Assembly (NCBI GenBank): GCA_027475525.1
Contig: JAMWFC010000117.1
Location: 2,714,183 to 2,778,182, forward strand
Origin: Macrolepiota albuminosa
Taxonomy: Eukaryota > Basidiomycota > Agaricomycetes > Agaricales > Agaricaceae
Length of the DNA: 64,000 bases
Direction: 5' to 3'
The notes beneath the pieces were generated by a model. It was given only the letters and a program-made list of their open reading frames with translations. It did not search any database and had not been told where the DNA came from. Made by a program: the position numbers and the translations under genes. Positions 44,161 to 54,834 of the stretch are shown here, piece after piece (the stretch's first letter is position 1; each line of letters opens with the position of its first letter).

Positions 44161-44488
44161 TGTTGTAGGTACCGGCTCAGTTGGCTCTGAGTCGCTAGGT
44201 TCTGGCGATAATAGCCTGGATAACTCTTCTAGAGGAGTAAGCGACGTATAGTTTTTGCCTGCTAAGTACTCAAATGGTCAGGAAAAAGGGAAAAAGCTTT
44301 TGGCTAGGCTGTCTGGGGCAGCCTCAAGCTCCTGATCCAAAGTCTGTCTTGGTAGCATGCCTGGTAAGTGTGGTGAGTCGGTGGTACTTGGTTCAAACAC
44401 GCTCTCCAACAGGAGGTGGCGCTGTTGCTGGGCTCAAGTTTCTGGCAGAATTCTGTTTCAGAAGAACCCTTCGCGGTGGGCTCCAAAA
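44161..44488 (-). other. Element B 5' leader with primer binding site
   Basis: The primer binding site is 44467-44485, three bases from the LTR. It differs from that of A by one base in the outer part (CCCTTCGC versus CCCTCGC). No ORF is supported. Confidence 0.7.
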
Positions 44489-45560
44489 TGATGACGCCAA
44501 CTGTGGTTGGATGCGCTGGACGTATACGCAGTAGAACGCCGTCTCCAGTGCTTGGCGTGCGTAGTTGTAAGGAGTCCCAACAGGGTCCCGGTGTGCTTGA
44601 GTGGAGGTGGTAAAACGATGCGCTAGATTATAGCGCTTCGGGAGCTACCTGGGAGACGGGAAGTGTCGTAGTTTAAACAGAGATATTGAAGAAAAGACGA
44701 GTAGCGCAGCGTATTGTGCCCATAGGTGGCACCGTAAACAACGAAGACGAGATAGACAAGGCTAGTGCCTGACTTAGTGATGAAGTCAAAGGAAGCTAGT
44801 GCGATTGGAATGCTCAGTGTAACTGTCTGTGTGCAAGGGGTTATGATTTGTTGTTATATACATGTAAAGTAGCTATTTTATATACTATGCGCTACCGTGT
44901 TTGCCAAGATACAAGTCCATCTGCGGTGCTACCTCCTAGTGCCTCTCCTTGTGGTTTCCTCTAACAGCAACCTGTTAATGGTGACCTTTTGCACATGGAT
45001 GACGGCAACCAACAGTGTTCTGACCCACGGCGACCAGCAGCGACTCTATATTGGCTTAGAATTGCATGAGTCTGCTCACTTTTATTATAACTCCAATTGG
45101 CCAGGCTGTTTCGGGTATGGTCGGAAAATCCTTGACAGACGCCGTGAGTGCTAATGTCAGTGCTACACATTGTATTAGTTCCTGACAGGTCCAGATGTCG
45201 GATTTAAGTATATCTAGTGCCGCCGTCATTGATCCTTTTAGACTTCTGATTGAAGTGCCTCGTCAAATGGCAGCGCCTGCTGCTGGCTCCTTCTGGAAGT
45301 GATTGAGGCTTAGTTAGAGTCCTCTCCCGCCATTGTGTTAGCGCTATACGTTATGAGCCTCCTTTGTCCTTGGGATAGGTGAATGGAGTGTGCTGAAGGC
45401 TTGGTAGCTAGTGGTTAGGATAAATGTCTAAATCCTGTAGTAGGTTGCCAGAGCTAGGGCTGCTCTATATTCCCAACTGGTCGCTAGAGTCCTCAGTACG
45501 TCAAGTGTTGGTTGGCCTATAATGTCCCTTGATGCGCTCAGTCCAAGTAGAAGCCTATCA
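44489..45560 (-). mobile_element. 5' LTR of element B
   Basis: 1072 bp, TGATGACGCCAACTG to AAGCCTATCA, followed by the CCGT target-site duplication and then C2 gag. Confidence 0.9.
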
Positions 45561-48170
45561 CCGTCACTCCCACTCGTGGCTGCAGTATGTGCAGCTCAAA
45601 GGTGGATGCGGGGTGTATACCCCTTCCTCGGGGCTCCCGGCTTTGCAGGGCAGTTGGTAGCGTAGTGGCCTGGTTGGCCACATGCAAAACAAGTCCCCGT
45701 CTGATCTGGTGGGTTGGCCGGCTTAAAGTCCGGCCTTGGTTTAGGACGTTCTCCGTCTGGCACCCACTCTGGGCGTGGGCAGCTCCGCCCTCGGTTTGCA
45801 GCGGGTTCTGCGTACTACAAACCGCGTGTTGCAGTCACGATCCAAATCAGCCTTTTTGGCCAAGAAGGTCCCCACATGCTGACCCCGTGAGGGTATCCCA
45901 GCAGGCGGTAGTCACCTGGTTCCCCCTTTGTGTCCACTCCGATGTTCGTAGTGGTTAGCAGTCTTAAGGGACTGCTCATACCTGATGGCATATGCCACAA
46001 ACTCTTCCACATCATTGACTTCTGGGGACAGTCCGTCCTCACGTATCAGATAGTGGCGCATGTCTGCTGGAATGCCATCCAAGAATGTTTCGAGCATTGT
46101 ATACCCGTCCGGATATACTGCCATATTCTGGGCATGGTTGTTAAGAGTATCATAGAACCCTTGCACTCCCAACTTCTCAGTGTACTTGGCAGACTGGAAA
46201 TCCTGCCTCGCATCCTGGAGCATTGAGGGGTGCACGAATCGATCGTATAGTCCTGTAAGGACTCCTTTGAACGTCCAGTCATACTGGACATGGTTGACGT
46301 GCAGTACTGCCCATCGAAACCACCCCATGGCCTCTCCGGCCAAGAACTCAGGAAGAACGAAGATTCGTTCTCGTTCCATATGGTCACCTCCATATAAGCA
46401 CATGGCGAGATGGATGCATACATCCATTGCCCAATCTTCCAAGTCGCTAAACTTGGACGTGCCTGTATAGGCGCGAATATGCCTACTGTCTGCTTTACGC
46501 AGCTTCACCCCGTCTGGTAACCGTAAGGTTACACCCAGGGCATCATTGACTACTCGATGCAGGCAATCATGCATGGCTTCACGATGCATTCAAATGGCCT
46601 CCTGCTGACCTGGGGATTTAGTCACCAAATCAGCGGCCTGGGGAAGTGACTTCTCTCATCCACCCTGCGGAGGATGTCCCGAGCCTCCTCAACTGTGGGC
46701 ATAATTGCCCTTGTCTCGAGGAGTCGACCTAGGGCTGTCATCTCAGCCGTTACCAGAGGCATCACGTCTCGTGGTGCCATCTCAATCGAGGAAGTCTCCT
46801 CGATCATGATCGTTGCGCCGCCCTGGGACTGGAGAAGCTTGATTCTCCTGACTCCGCATGACGAATTGACGACGCATCTCGTCAATGGGCTTAGTGCCCT
46901 CGAATACAATGCCCTGATCATTGATAAGGGACTGTCCCTTAATTCTGAGGTTGCCATTGCACATACGTTGATACGCGACTCTGTCGCTCAACGTTTCCGC
47001 CATGGGCACGCACGGCATCACAGATGCCTCGCTCTCCATCTTGAGCATGGTACTATTGTGCCCATCCAGACCTGACATATCTGTCCTAAGGTCTTGGTTA
47101 CGCATGTGTGGGGGCTCCTCACACCACCCTTGTCCTGCTGGAGTATAGAAAGTACTCACTGGTCTTACTTCGGGCACTTCCTGTGCCTGTGCTAGTGCCT
47201 CCACTAGCTTGATTCTGACGTCTTGATTGCACTGTGCCGAGCATTCCTCGGACATGTGGCTCCAGGGGGTCGAGGCCTCCGATTGCCATGTGGCCTTCCG
47301 CTGCACATATATTTGCAGCTCAATAGTAAGCACTCTCACCATCAAATCAGTATACTTTGTACTGAATACATTGGGCACTTCGTGCCCTTGTTGCCTAAGT
47401 GCTACTATATGTGCTGACGCATAGCGCTCGAGTCGCGCTTGGATGGTGTATTTCATCACCTCTGGGTGCAAGTCCCAGAACACCCCCAAGCGCATGGTGC
47501 ACGCCGTTTTCAGCCGCTGCTCCTCTGCTCCGGCATCATCATCACTTGACAACTCAATCACCTCCTCTGGAAGCTCTACAACCTCTGGAGCTTCCTCCAC
47601 TGCTGGTGTGCACGGGAATTGGTTTTCTGTGTGGGATACTTCTGGACTTGCAGCCTCCTCTGGTACCTCTTCTATGCGGGCTTCCGCTATCTTAGAAGGC
47701 ATTGAGCCCGCTGTGGACCGCCTGGTCCCACTACTCCGGCTCGGAGGGAGAGCTCTCCCAGTCCGTACTGATGACTCAGTGTCTCCTGGGGCGCCATAGG
47801 CGCCTGTTGACTGTCGGCCGTCCTCAGGGGGCCCTTTCAAAGCTAATCGGCTAGACCGTCGCAGTCCTCCTGGCAACTGCATAACTGGGGGAGTTAATCC
47901 CCCTGGCATCTTGTCCTGGAGACGTTGCTGACCGTCCTGCTGTGAGCTTTCAGCTCTCTGGGCCTCGCTTTCATTCCCAGCCAGGTCAGTGCTCCGACCT
48001 CCGTCTTGAGCCTTAGGTCTTGCCTGACCCGCATTGGACGCTGACATGTCCTGGGTGTCTGCTGGGTCTCCCCATAGGTCATGGGCATTCCGCCCACCGT
48101 CAGTGGAAACTGCAGGTATGGGATTACTTATTGATTCCCTGTTTGAAATTTGCATGGTGTGGCTGTGCAA
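45561..48170 (-). pseudogene. Element C2 gag, interrupted by element B
   Basis: The minus-strand start MHSHTMQISNRESIS opens a 462-codon acidic, low-complexity region (48170-46782). It ends in a TGA where C1 has CGA, and further stops follow. The capsid-like core is 46589-45912, with LRLPDGVKLRKADSRHI, DLEDWAMDV and LETFLDGIPADMRHYL. It stops at a second CGA to TGA change (45912). The zinc knuckle CFACGQPGHYATNC remains beyond it, until element B cuts the gene at CCGT. The parts past B are at 30528-31341 and 18295-19166. It is a dead copy. Confidence 0.83.
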
Positions 48171-48249
48171 GAAGTTCGAGAAGCTGATAGAGTTCTGTCA
48201 ATGAACTCAGCGACTGACGTCGGGTACTAGGCAATAGATCCTAGCTGGC

Positions 48250-48487
48250 TGTAACGAAGTTACAAAGGTTAGAGAGCTTAGTGTGCACACACGACACTGA
48301 ATCAGACCAGACCGGTCTATTGGCAATGTAGTGTACACAAAGATAAGCTGCTTTGTAAGCAGCTGGTAAACTAATTTATATAGTAATGTAAATTAATATT
48401 ATATTATAATAAATATAATATAATAGTATCTACTGTAAGGTAAGTAAAGCTATGTGGCCAACGCCACATAGCGGACTACGCTACACA
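48250..48487 (-). mobile_element. C-family LTR shared by C1 (3') and C2 (5')
   Basis: 238 bp with TGT...ACA ends. On its right is the C1 purine tract following ORF3, and on its left the leader and gag of C2. The same sequence recurs as the C1 5' LTR at the right end of the window (63646 onward). The inside contains a TATATAAA-like promoter box in minus orientation. The adjoining leader starts GCCAGCTAGG, not TGG, so no ordinary tRNA 3'-end primer site is seen. Confidence 0.82.
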
Positions 48488-48530
48488 CCCCCCAATCAGA
48501 CCGAGCTACGGTCTTGAGATAATACGACGG

Positions 48531-51500
48531 TCATGCCGTTGGTAAGTCAGGGACGGGGGCAATGGGAGAGTCCCCAGGCTCCCGGAATAGATCGGCAGTC
48601 GCGTCGTCCATATCGTAGTCGAGGAGTTCATTTTCGGGTGCGGGCACGTAGGAAGTACCCGAAGGCCCTGCTACTGGCAGGGAATCGTCATAGTCCCGGA
48701 GGGGGGACAGTGTGAGATTGGGGTCGATGGTCGACTCCGGGACAGGTGGTTGGGGATCAGGCAGATCCCCGGTGTCGGACGGGTACTGGCGCGTCCAGAT
48801 TTTGTGGGCATGAATGTCTTGCTCGATGGAGAGGTACATCCCCTTGGCGAGCGCGTTGTCGTATGCACGACAACTGTCCTGCTGCTGGAGCATCAGGCGT
48901 TGGGGATCGCCAATGGTGGCCTCGCGCCACCCATCCCACTGAGGGATGGACTGGGGTGTACCGTAGTGGTCGAGGCGTTGTAGCCTCTCGTCGTCGATAG
49001 CAGCCGCCTCGTTGTAGAGCCAGCTGTCGCTGAAGAATAGATGGGCCAAGTAGGTGACCCCATAAGTGTACGCGTGGTCAGCCCAGCTGACCGGAATTTG
49101 ATTGTGAAGAAGGACACGTAACGCGTCCGAAGTGGTGAATACGGAAGCTGACGCTTCCGGGATGTCCACAGCCCGAACCTCGAAGGTAGGGTCGTCGGCG
49201 TGGAGAGGCTCGAAGGCTTGCCCCGTGGCCGCCTCGTACTCAGCCACGGCCTCTTTGTAGAGGCCTGGCCTGGCGAAGACGTAGGCCAGGTACTTGTATA
49301 CCGTGGCCTTGGAGGGGCAGCTGGCGCTGAGGGCGCGTACAAGCGCAAACCCAAAGAGGCTGCGCCAATGAATGCGCATGGCTCGGTCCATGGCCAGACC
49401 GGTCCACACGTTGGACGTTCCAGGGCGTCCATAGAGGAGGGCATATGAGCCCAGGTAGTCCAAAGCAAATGGTTGCTTTGGATCAGGGGGGGTAAGGCCG
49501 ACAAAGGCAATTTTCCCTCCCTCTTTGCGGCGATAGAGCTGCGATGGCACAATCATTTGCGGGACGTTTTCCCGCTTCTCTGGACTCGCGAAGGGTACCG
49601 CGATAGTCCTATACTCGACCTCGTCAAGTAAATGAGACATAGCTCTGTCTCGGGCCATAGGGTGGCAGTTGAGCGCCACCCGCTTGAATTCGTTGAGCAA
49701 GAGGTAGCCCAACTGACGCTGACAAAGCGGCGTAAACTGGTTGTTAACCAGTGCGTGAAGTCTGCGGACTTCTCGAGGACTGCGGGGAAACCCGCGAGGT
49801 GCAACTTGGTACACCTTACTGTTGTGGGGCGTCGCGGCGGCGTTGCCCTGTTTATCGTCCTCGAAGGACCTGGCTGTGCGGGCTTCTTGCCCGACGAAGA
49901 TGGTATTGGTCATTGGCGACCAATAGAATTGGGGAGCCAACCCCGCGCCAAAGAATGAGTTCTGGCGCTCAATAGTGTGATCACGGTAGATCACCACACT
50001 GAGCGCATCAGGGATGCGCCCGGTTTCGTCCTCAAGGAGGGCGGCCCCTCGTTTGGCGCTGTTCTGCGCCCAACGCTCCATCTTGGCTCGTTGATTGCTG
50101 TTGCGCCGTTCGCATGCCATACGTTGTGCCGCCGTCTCGTGCAGCACTGGGGATTCCATACGAGCCTCTTCAGGCTTCTCATACCAATTGTCATCGGAGG
50201 GCGGGGAAGGCAGCCTCTCCGGCTCTGACTTCTCAGATCGTGGGTCCATTGCCCACACACACCGCGGAAGTCGGGCTGGCAGGCCCTCTACCAGTATAGC
50301 AGGTAAAAAGGGGATGTTAGCCCCTGGGGCCCCTTTCGGGGCATCCTTGGGGAAGTGCACGTTGACGTAGGCGCGCCCTTCCGGTTGCTTACCCCGACGA
50401 TCCTTTCGGGGTTGTGAGGCCTTGGCCTCAGTGGGGCGTGTGCTCACGCCCCTGGAACTCTGCTCCCCAGAGTACGTGGTGGATACCACGGATACTGGTC
50501 GCGAAGACGCGACCTCAGACGTGCCGCTGGCGAGGCACTGGATAAGCCAGGGGGCGGCTGGAGCAGGAACATCTTCATAGGGGAGGATGTCCCATCCTAG
50601 ACCGGCCTCCCGGCTGGGGGCAGCAACGCTCGACTTAATCGAGCGGGAGGGCGCGTCCTCCACTCCTTGCCGACGCGCCCTTTTGCTGGAGTCGGTGTCC
50701 CGACTCGGGGGTGTAGTCTGCCGCTTACGAGCGGCCGAAAGGGCAAGGAGATCAGTTTTGCGCTGAGCGCGCATATGATCCATGTCGTCCATCATCCGGC
50801 AGATGAGGACGACTGCCTCCGCATCGCGGAGGAATGATGACTCTGCGGGTACATCGTACCCGTTATCTCCCAGACGTTGGAGAAGGGTAGCCAGGACTAA
50901 GTCCTGGCTGTGAGTGGGCTCGACAGCCCGTGCTTTTCCTTTGTCACGTCGAGGACGAGAAGGGTAGCCAGGACTAAGTCCTGGCTGTGAGTGGGCTCGA
51001 CAGCCCGTGCTTTTCCTTTGTCACGTCGAGGACGTGACTCTTCTTCTGAGCTGGGCTCGGATTGGTGCGGCATTTCCAGCCGCTGTAGCAAGGAGAGCTT
51101 GGCCAAGCTCTCCATCGGCGCATCAGCCGATGAACTGATGCTCCGTTCTGTATTGAGAGTTTCTGTACTCTCAATGGCCGCGGTGGCCTGCACGAGGGAT
51201 GCTTTGCGTCCCTCTAGATTGTCAATTGGTGCTGTGGTCGACAGGGAAATCGACCGGCCTCCCTTGGCTTGCGACTCATGCAAGTCGCTGTACTGGGGCA
51301 TTGCGCCCCAAGCCCCCATCCAAGCCGGGGGGTACGGCATCATTACGGGCACACCACCCATCCCAGGGTAGTGCGCCGGGGCGGTAAACTGGGGAAAAGG
51401 ATGTGTCCCCAGTTGCCCTGTTGCTGGTACGGGGGCAAGCTGCCTCCATGCCAACGCTGCTTGGGGGCTGACTAGCCCCCCGTAGGCCTGTTGCTGGAAT

Positions 51501-51846
51501 TGGCCCTCGGTGTGATGTGGCGCATAAGCGCCTGGTGCTGGTTGTTGGGGCTGATAGCCGCCCACAGGTGCGTTCTGGGGCATGAAGTTGCCCTGCATGG
51601 TTTGAAGTGGCGGATAGCCACTGATCACTGGCTGCTGCGGCAGGTAGCCCACCGCTGGTAGTTGCTGCTGCTGTGGGAAGCCCACAGCTGGTTGCGATTG
51701 TCCCCACTGGGGCGCATTTTGGGTCAGCGGGGGAGCCATCTGCCCCCCCCTTCAGCCAACGGTAAGACCGACGGCGTACTCTCAAACTGCTGCTGCTGTA
51801 GCTGCTGCTGCTGCTGGTCACTCAAGTCCACGGGCATGCTGTCCAT
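48531..51846 (-). pseudogene. C1 downstream ORF3, unknown protein
   Basis: It follows the chromodomain by about 100 bp. A likely start at 51846 (MDSMPVDLSD) leads into two glutamine runs. A run of eight C near 51743-51750 changes frame. Then comes a P/Q/G/Y-rich segment (51739-50897) and, across the 77-bp duplication 50880-51033, a 754-codon part (50795-48531). This holds nuclear-type basic stretches, then conserved blocks TGRIPDALSV, QFYWSPMTNTIFV, APRGFPRSP, RAMRIHWRSLFG, ARPGLYKEAV, IPVSWADHAYTYG and DDERLQRLDHYG. The same blocks occur in C' at 58702-60941. I do not recognise the family. No signal peptide, membrane segment or catalytic motif was seen, so an envelope-like role is unsupported. 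Confidence 0.75.
50880..51033. repeat. 77-bp tandem duplication, perfect (copy 2)
   Basis: Counterpart of 6832-6985, inside ORF3. Confidence 0.93.
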
Positions 51847-51948
51847 GGTTGGGGAAAAAAGCGAAAAAGAAATTTCGCCTTTTAAGATGTGTTTCAGCCA
51901 CAGTTGCTGACCAACTCAGCCAAGCCGCGATCGGCACTGCCGATCAAA

Positions 51949-52473
51949 TTAAGCGCCGGCACGCTTACTTAATTGATGTGGGCGCTTAACGCCCTTCAAC
52001 TCCAAATAACGGTCAAGTGCCGCTAACTTGGAGCAATGGGAGTGTGGCTCCCATGTTGTGTCCCCCAGGGACCATCGTACTTCAAACTCGAGCGTGTTAC
52101 GCTCAGTCCACCGGTGCCCAATTATGCACTCGACGAACCATTTGTCATCGTCTCGAGCCCCAAAATCATAGGGGCCCGGGGTTGCCCTGTTAGGGAACAG
52201 CGCATCGTCAGACGCGCTGTACGGTCGCAACAGCAACACATGAAACTTAGGAACGATGTGTCGTTCCTGTAATGCCAAAGGCAACTCCAGCACGTAGTTG
52301 GAGGTACTTGGCTCTGCGTCTAGGATGCGGTATGGGCCTACCCATTTTGGGCAGAGTTTACTCGCCCGTCCCTTTGGGAGCCTCAGATTACGTGTTGATA
52401 GGTATACCAACGCTCCTACTGCTATTGGCGGATCTGCTCGCCTACGGTGATTGGCGTTTTTTGCCTGAAAGAC
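51949..52473 (-). CDS. C1 integrase C-terminus and chromodomain
   Basis: Downstream of the TGA at 52474-52476. It reads LVYLSTRNLRLPKGRASKL and KWVGPYRIL, the integrase C-terminal barrel. PKFHVLLLRPY follows, then a chromodomain with KWFVECIIGHRW, LEFEVRWSLG and TTWEPHSHCS. It ends RAGA and TAA. Chromodomains on Gypsy integrases are known to direct insertion to marked chromatin. The TGA can be explained as CGA to TGA (the codon after EA), so the protein was probably one piece with the core. Confidence 0.85.
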   Translation of the reverse strand, partial: VFQAKNANHRRRADPPIAVGALVYLSTRNLRLPKGRASKLCPKWVGPYRILDAEPSTSNYVLELPLALQERHIVPKFHVLLLRPYSASDDALFPNRATPGPYDFGARDDDKWFVECIIGHRWTERNTLEFEVRWSLGDTTWEPHSHCSKLAALDRYLELKGVKRPHQLSKRAGA

Positions 52474-53715
52474 TCACGCCTCTATGATGGCGTCATGCGC
52501 TGCCGCTATGTTCTCCAGGGCCTGCCTGGCGAACTCAACAACTCCGCGGTGAGCCACTGTGTCAGCACGAACTTCGTGCAGCATGGAGGGCAAGTACCCT
52601 CCGTTGAGTTCAAAGGGCGCATACCCTGTGGTATCCGAGATACTCGCATTAATTGCAAACTCAGTGAGTGGACACCAGTCCACCCAGTCCCATTGGTCCA
52701 GGCGAACAACTGCCCTCAAAATCTGACCTATACTGCGGTTAGCCCGCTCTGTCTGCCCATCCGTTTGAGGATGGAAGGACGTCGACATGAGGAGTCGCGC
52801 TCCTAGCAGTTTGTGGAGTTCTCTCCACCATTGAGACGTGAACTTTGAGTCACGATCGCTCACAATGGTGCTAGGCAGCCCATGCAGCCTAATGATCTCC
52901 CTCAGGTAGATCCACGACAGCTCCTTAGCCATCATCGTAGTTCGCACCGGTATGAGGTGCACCATGCTCGTCATGCGGCATATGACTACCCAGAGGTAAT
53001 CGAACCCTCTGGACTCGGGAAAGGGACCTACGAAGTCCATTCCAATTGAGTCCCAGGGTTTCACCGGCACAGGTAGCTGGTGTAGCTTCCTGGGAGGGGA
53101 TCCAGGGGGCAACTTTGCCCTCTGACACGCTGCGGTTTCACCGGCACGGGTAGCTGGTGTAGCTTCCTGGGAGGGGATCCAGGGGGCAACTTTGCCCTCT
53201 GACACGCTGCACATGACGCGCAAAACTTAGTCACTTCCTGGGCCATACGTGGCCACCAGTACCATCTCCGGATGTAGCCCAACGTCCGGGCGGCACCAAA
53301 GTGCCCCACCAGGGCATGGGCCTGGTCCAAGACCCACGTAACAATGGTACGCGTACGGGGGAGGCATACCACTGCCACCCCTTGACGGTTCTCCGTCGTG
53401 ATGAGTCCACCAGGCTCATGCCTGAACCGAGGATGGTTGTCAGGATTGGCGATTATCTCGGCGAAGAGAGAATCATCGCCATAATCCTGCACCACCTCCT
53501 GCCAGAAGTCGTCATTGCCCAGGCTAGGAGGCTGGGATGAAGGCAATTTGCCTTTGAGCATCTCCGCAAGCGTAATGGGTACATCGTGGCACTCGTGCTC
53601 CCTAGTGGACGCTGGATCCACGGCTTCATGCTCCTTGAGCAACTGGGCGACTACATCCTGCTCTTCACGCTGCTCTCTGAGGTGAGTGCTTCGCCTCCGT
53701 TCATCATCACGCATG
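52474..53715 (-). pseudogene. C1 integrase core
   Basis: Zinc-binding part with HALVGHFG and CASCAAC (HHCC). The catalytic D, D and E are in IGMDFVGPFP, IVSDRDSKFT and TDGQTERANR. The D-to-D and D-to-E spacings look normal. The frame is interrupted by the near-perfect 77-bp duplication 53058-53211 and closes in TGA at 52474. The N-terminal end joins RNase H in frame across the E solo LTR. Confidence 0.87.
53058..53211. repeat. 77-bp tandem duplication, near-perfect (copy 2)
   Basis: Counterpart of 9010-9163, including the same single mismatch between units. Confidence 0.9.
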
Positions 53716-53719
53716 GCGC

Positions 53720-54830
53720 TGATGACGCCCAAATTGCGCTAAGGTGCACTATCACTAGTACAGCTACTTAGTCAATATAGCTTTGGACGCGCTAAGTATG
53801 GGAGAGAGTCCCGGACAGGTCCCAGAGAACGCACAGTAGGCAAGAGGTTGGTGGTAAGGAAAAGGGGAGATTGGCGCTTATTTAAGGCCCAAAAATGCGG
53901 CAAGAGTATGCTAAAAATCACCAATAAAAGGTGCTAAGAGGCGCGGGAAAGAGTCGCCAAGGAAAGGCGCTAAGGAGCGCGGGAGAGAGTCGCCAAGGAA
54001 AGGCGCTAAGGAGCGCGAGAGAGAGTCGCCAAGAAAAGGCGCTAAGGAGCGCGAGAGAGAGTCGCCAAGAAAAGGCGCTAAGGAGCGCGAGAGAGAGTCG
54101 CCAAGGAAAGGCGCTAAGAGACACTGTAAAGGGGTCACTAAGAGGCGCTAAGTGTTAGCACCTAAAAGAGATGATAAAATGACGAGATTGCTTAGCAGAT
54201 CTAAGCGCAAATGCCTTGCCGTAGTTGCAAGACACTAAGAGATTGCAGACAGAAAGGGTGAGAGAGAACTAAAGCAGAGTCCCCTTGCCGACACGGTCAA
54301 CAAAAAGGTAGTCTGTTGCGTAGGGTGACCAAAATGTTGGGATACAATCCCTACTGCCAAATTGATTGAGTACTACTAACAAAAAGTAAGTATTTATATG
54401 TAAGTAAATGCCCTGAATTAAACTATATGGTGAAAAAGGTCCACAATCATGCTGTCGTTCTGAGTCGGCAAGAAGCTAAGCGACGTCAGGTGCTAAGGTG
54501 AAACTCCAAGCTGCCTGTCATAAAATACTTCATCATTCCTGCTGCCACCGGCTAAGAGCATCATGGGTGCCAAGTGTCTGTGTCCGTGTACGGCCCTGAA
54601 GGGTGAGTGGCAAGGTGCGGCAAGGTGTCAAGAGGAGTGCTAAGAATAGATGGTGCCATAAAGAGTGGTCCTGGAGTAATTAGAGGCTCCAGCTGCGAGT
54701 TATTAACATAAAAATATGCAAAAATTAGCCCCTGGAGCGCTAAGACGTGCCGCTCCTGGTGGTTCCAGTGTGCCAATGTGAGGTGCTTGTGTTGGCGCTA
54801 TCCATGGTCATCTATAATGGGAGCTCATCA
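53720..54830. mobile_element. E-family solo LTR in C1 pol
   Basis: 1111 bp with TGATGA/TCATCA ends, flanked by GCGC (53716-53719 and 54831-54834). Blocks such as AGATCTAAGCG and GCCGTAGTTGCAAG are shared with the LTR of element A, so E is a relative of A. Loss of the interior by LTR recombination is inferred. Confidence 0.88.
53953..54132. repeat. 36-bp minisatellite inside the E LTR
   Basis: Five tandem 36-bp units with two or three variable positions; counterpart of 9905-10084. Confidence 0.95.
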
Positions 54831-54834
54831 GCGC

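Larger units (their letters stand above)
31342..45560 (-). mobile_element. Element B, degenerate Ty3/Gypsy retrotransposon inserted in C2 gag
   Basis: A 14.2-kb element related to A, flanked by CCGT duplications (31338-31341 and 45561-45564). Joining its flanks rebuilds the segment of C gag seen at 57860 (ACTCCCACTCGTGGCTG). The right LTR is 1072 bp and the left is 1149 bp, which is 1072 plus one 77-bp duplication. I counted about 23 LTR differences in the first 390 bp, nearly all transitions, so it is older than A. It carries a nested D-family solo LTR, degenerate pol and integrase, and two or three antisense ORFs. Confidence 0.88.
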
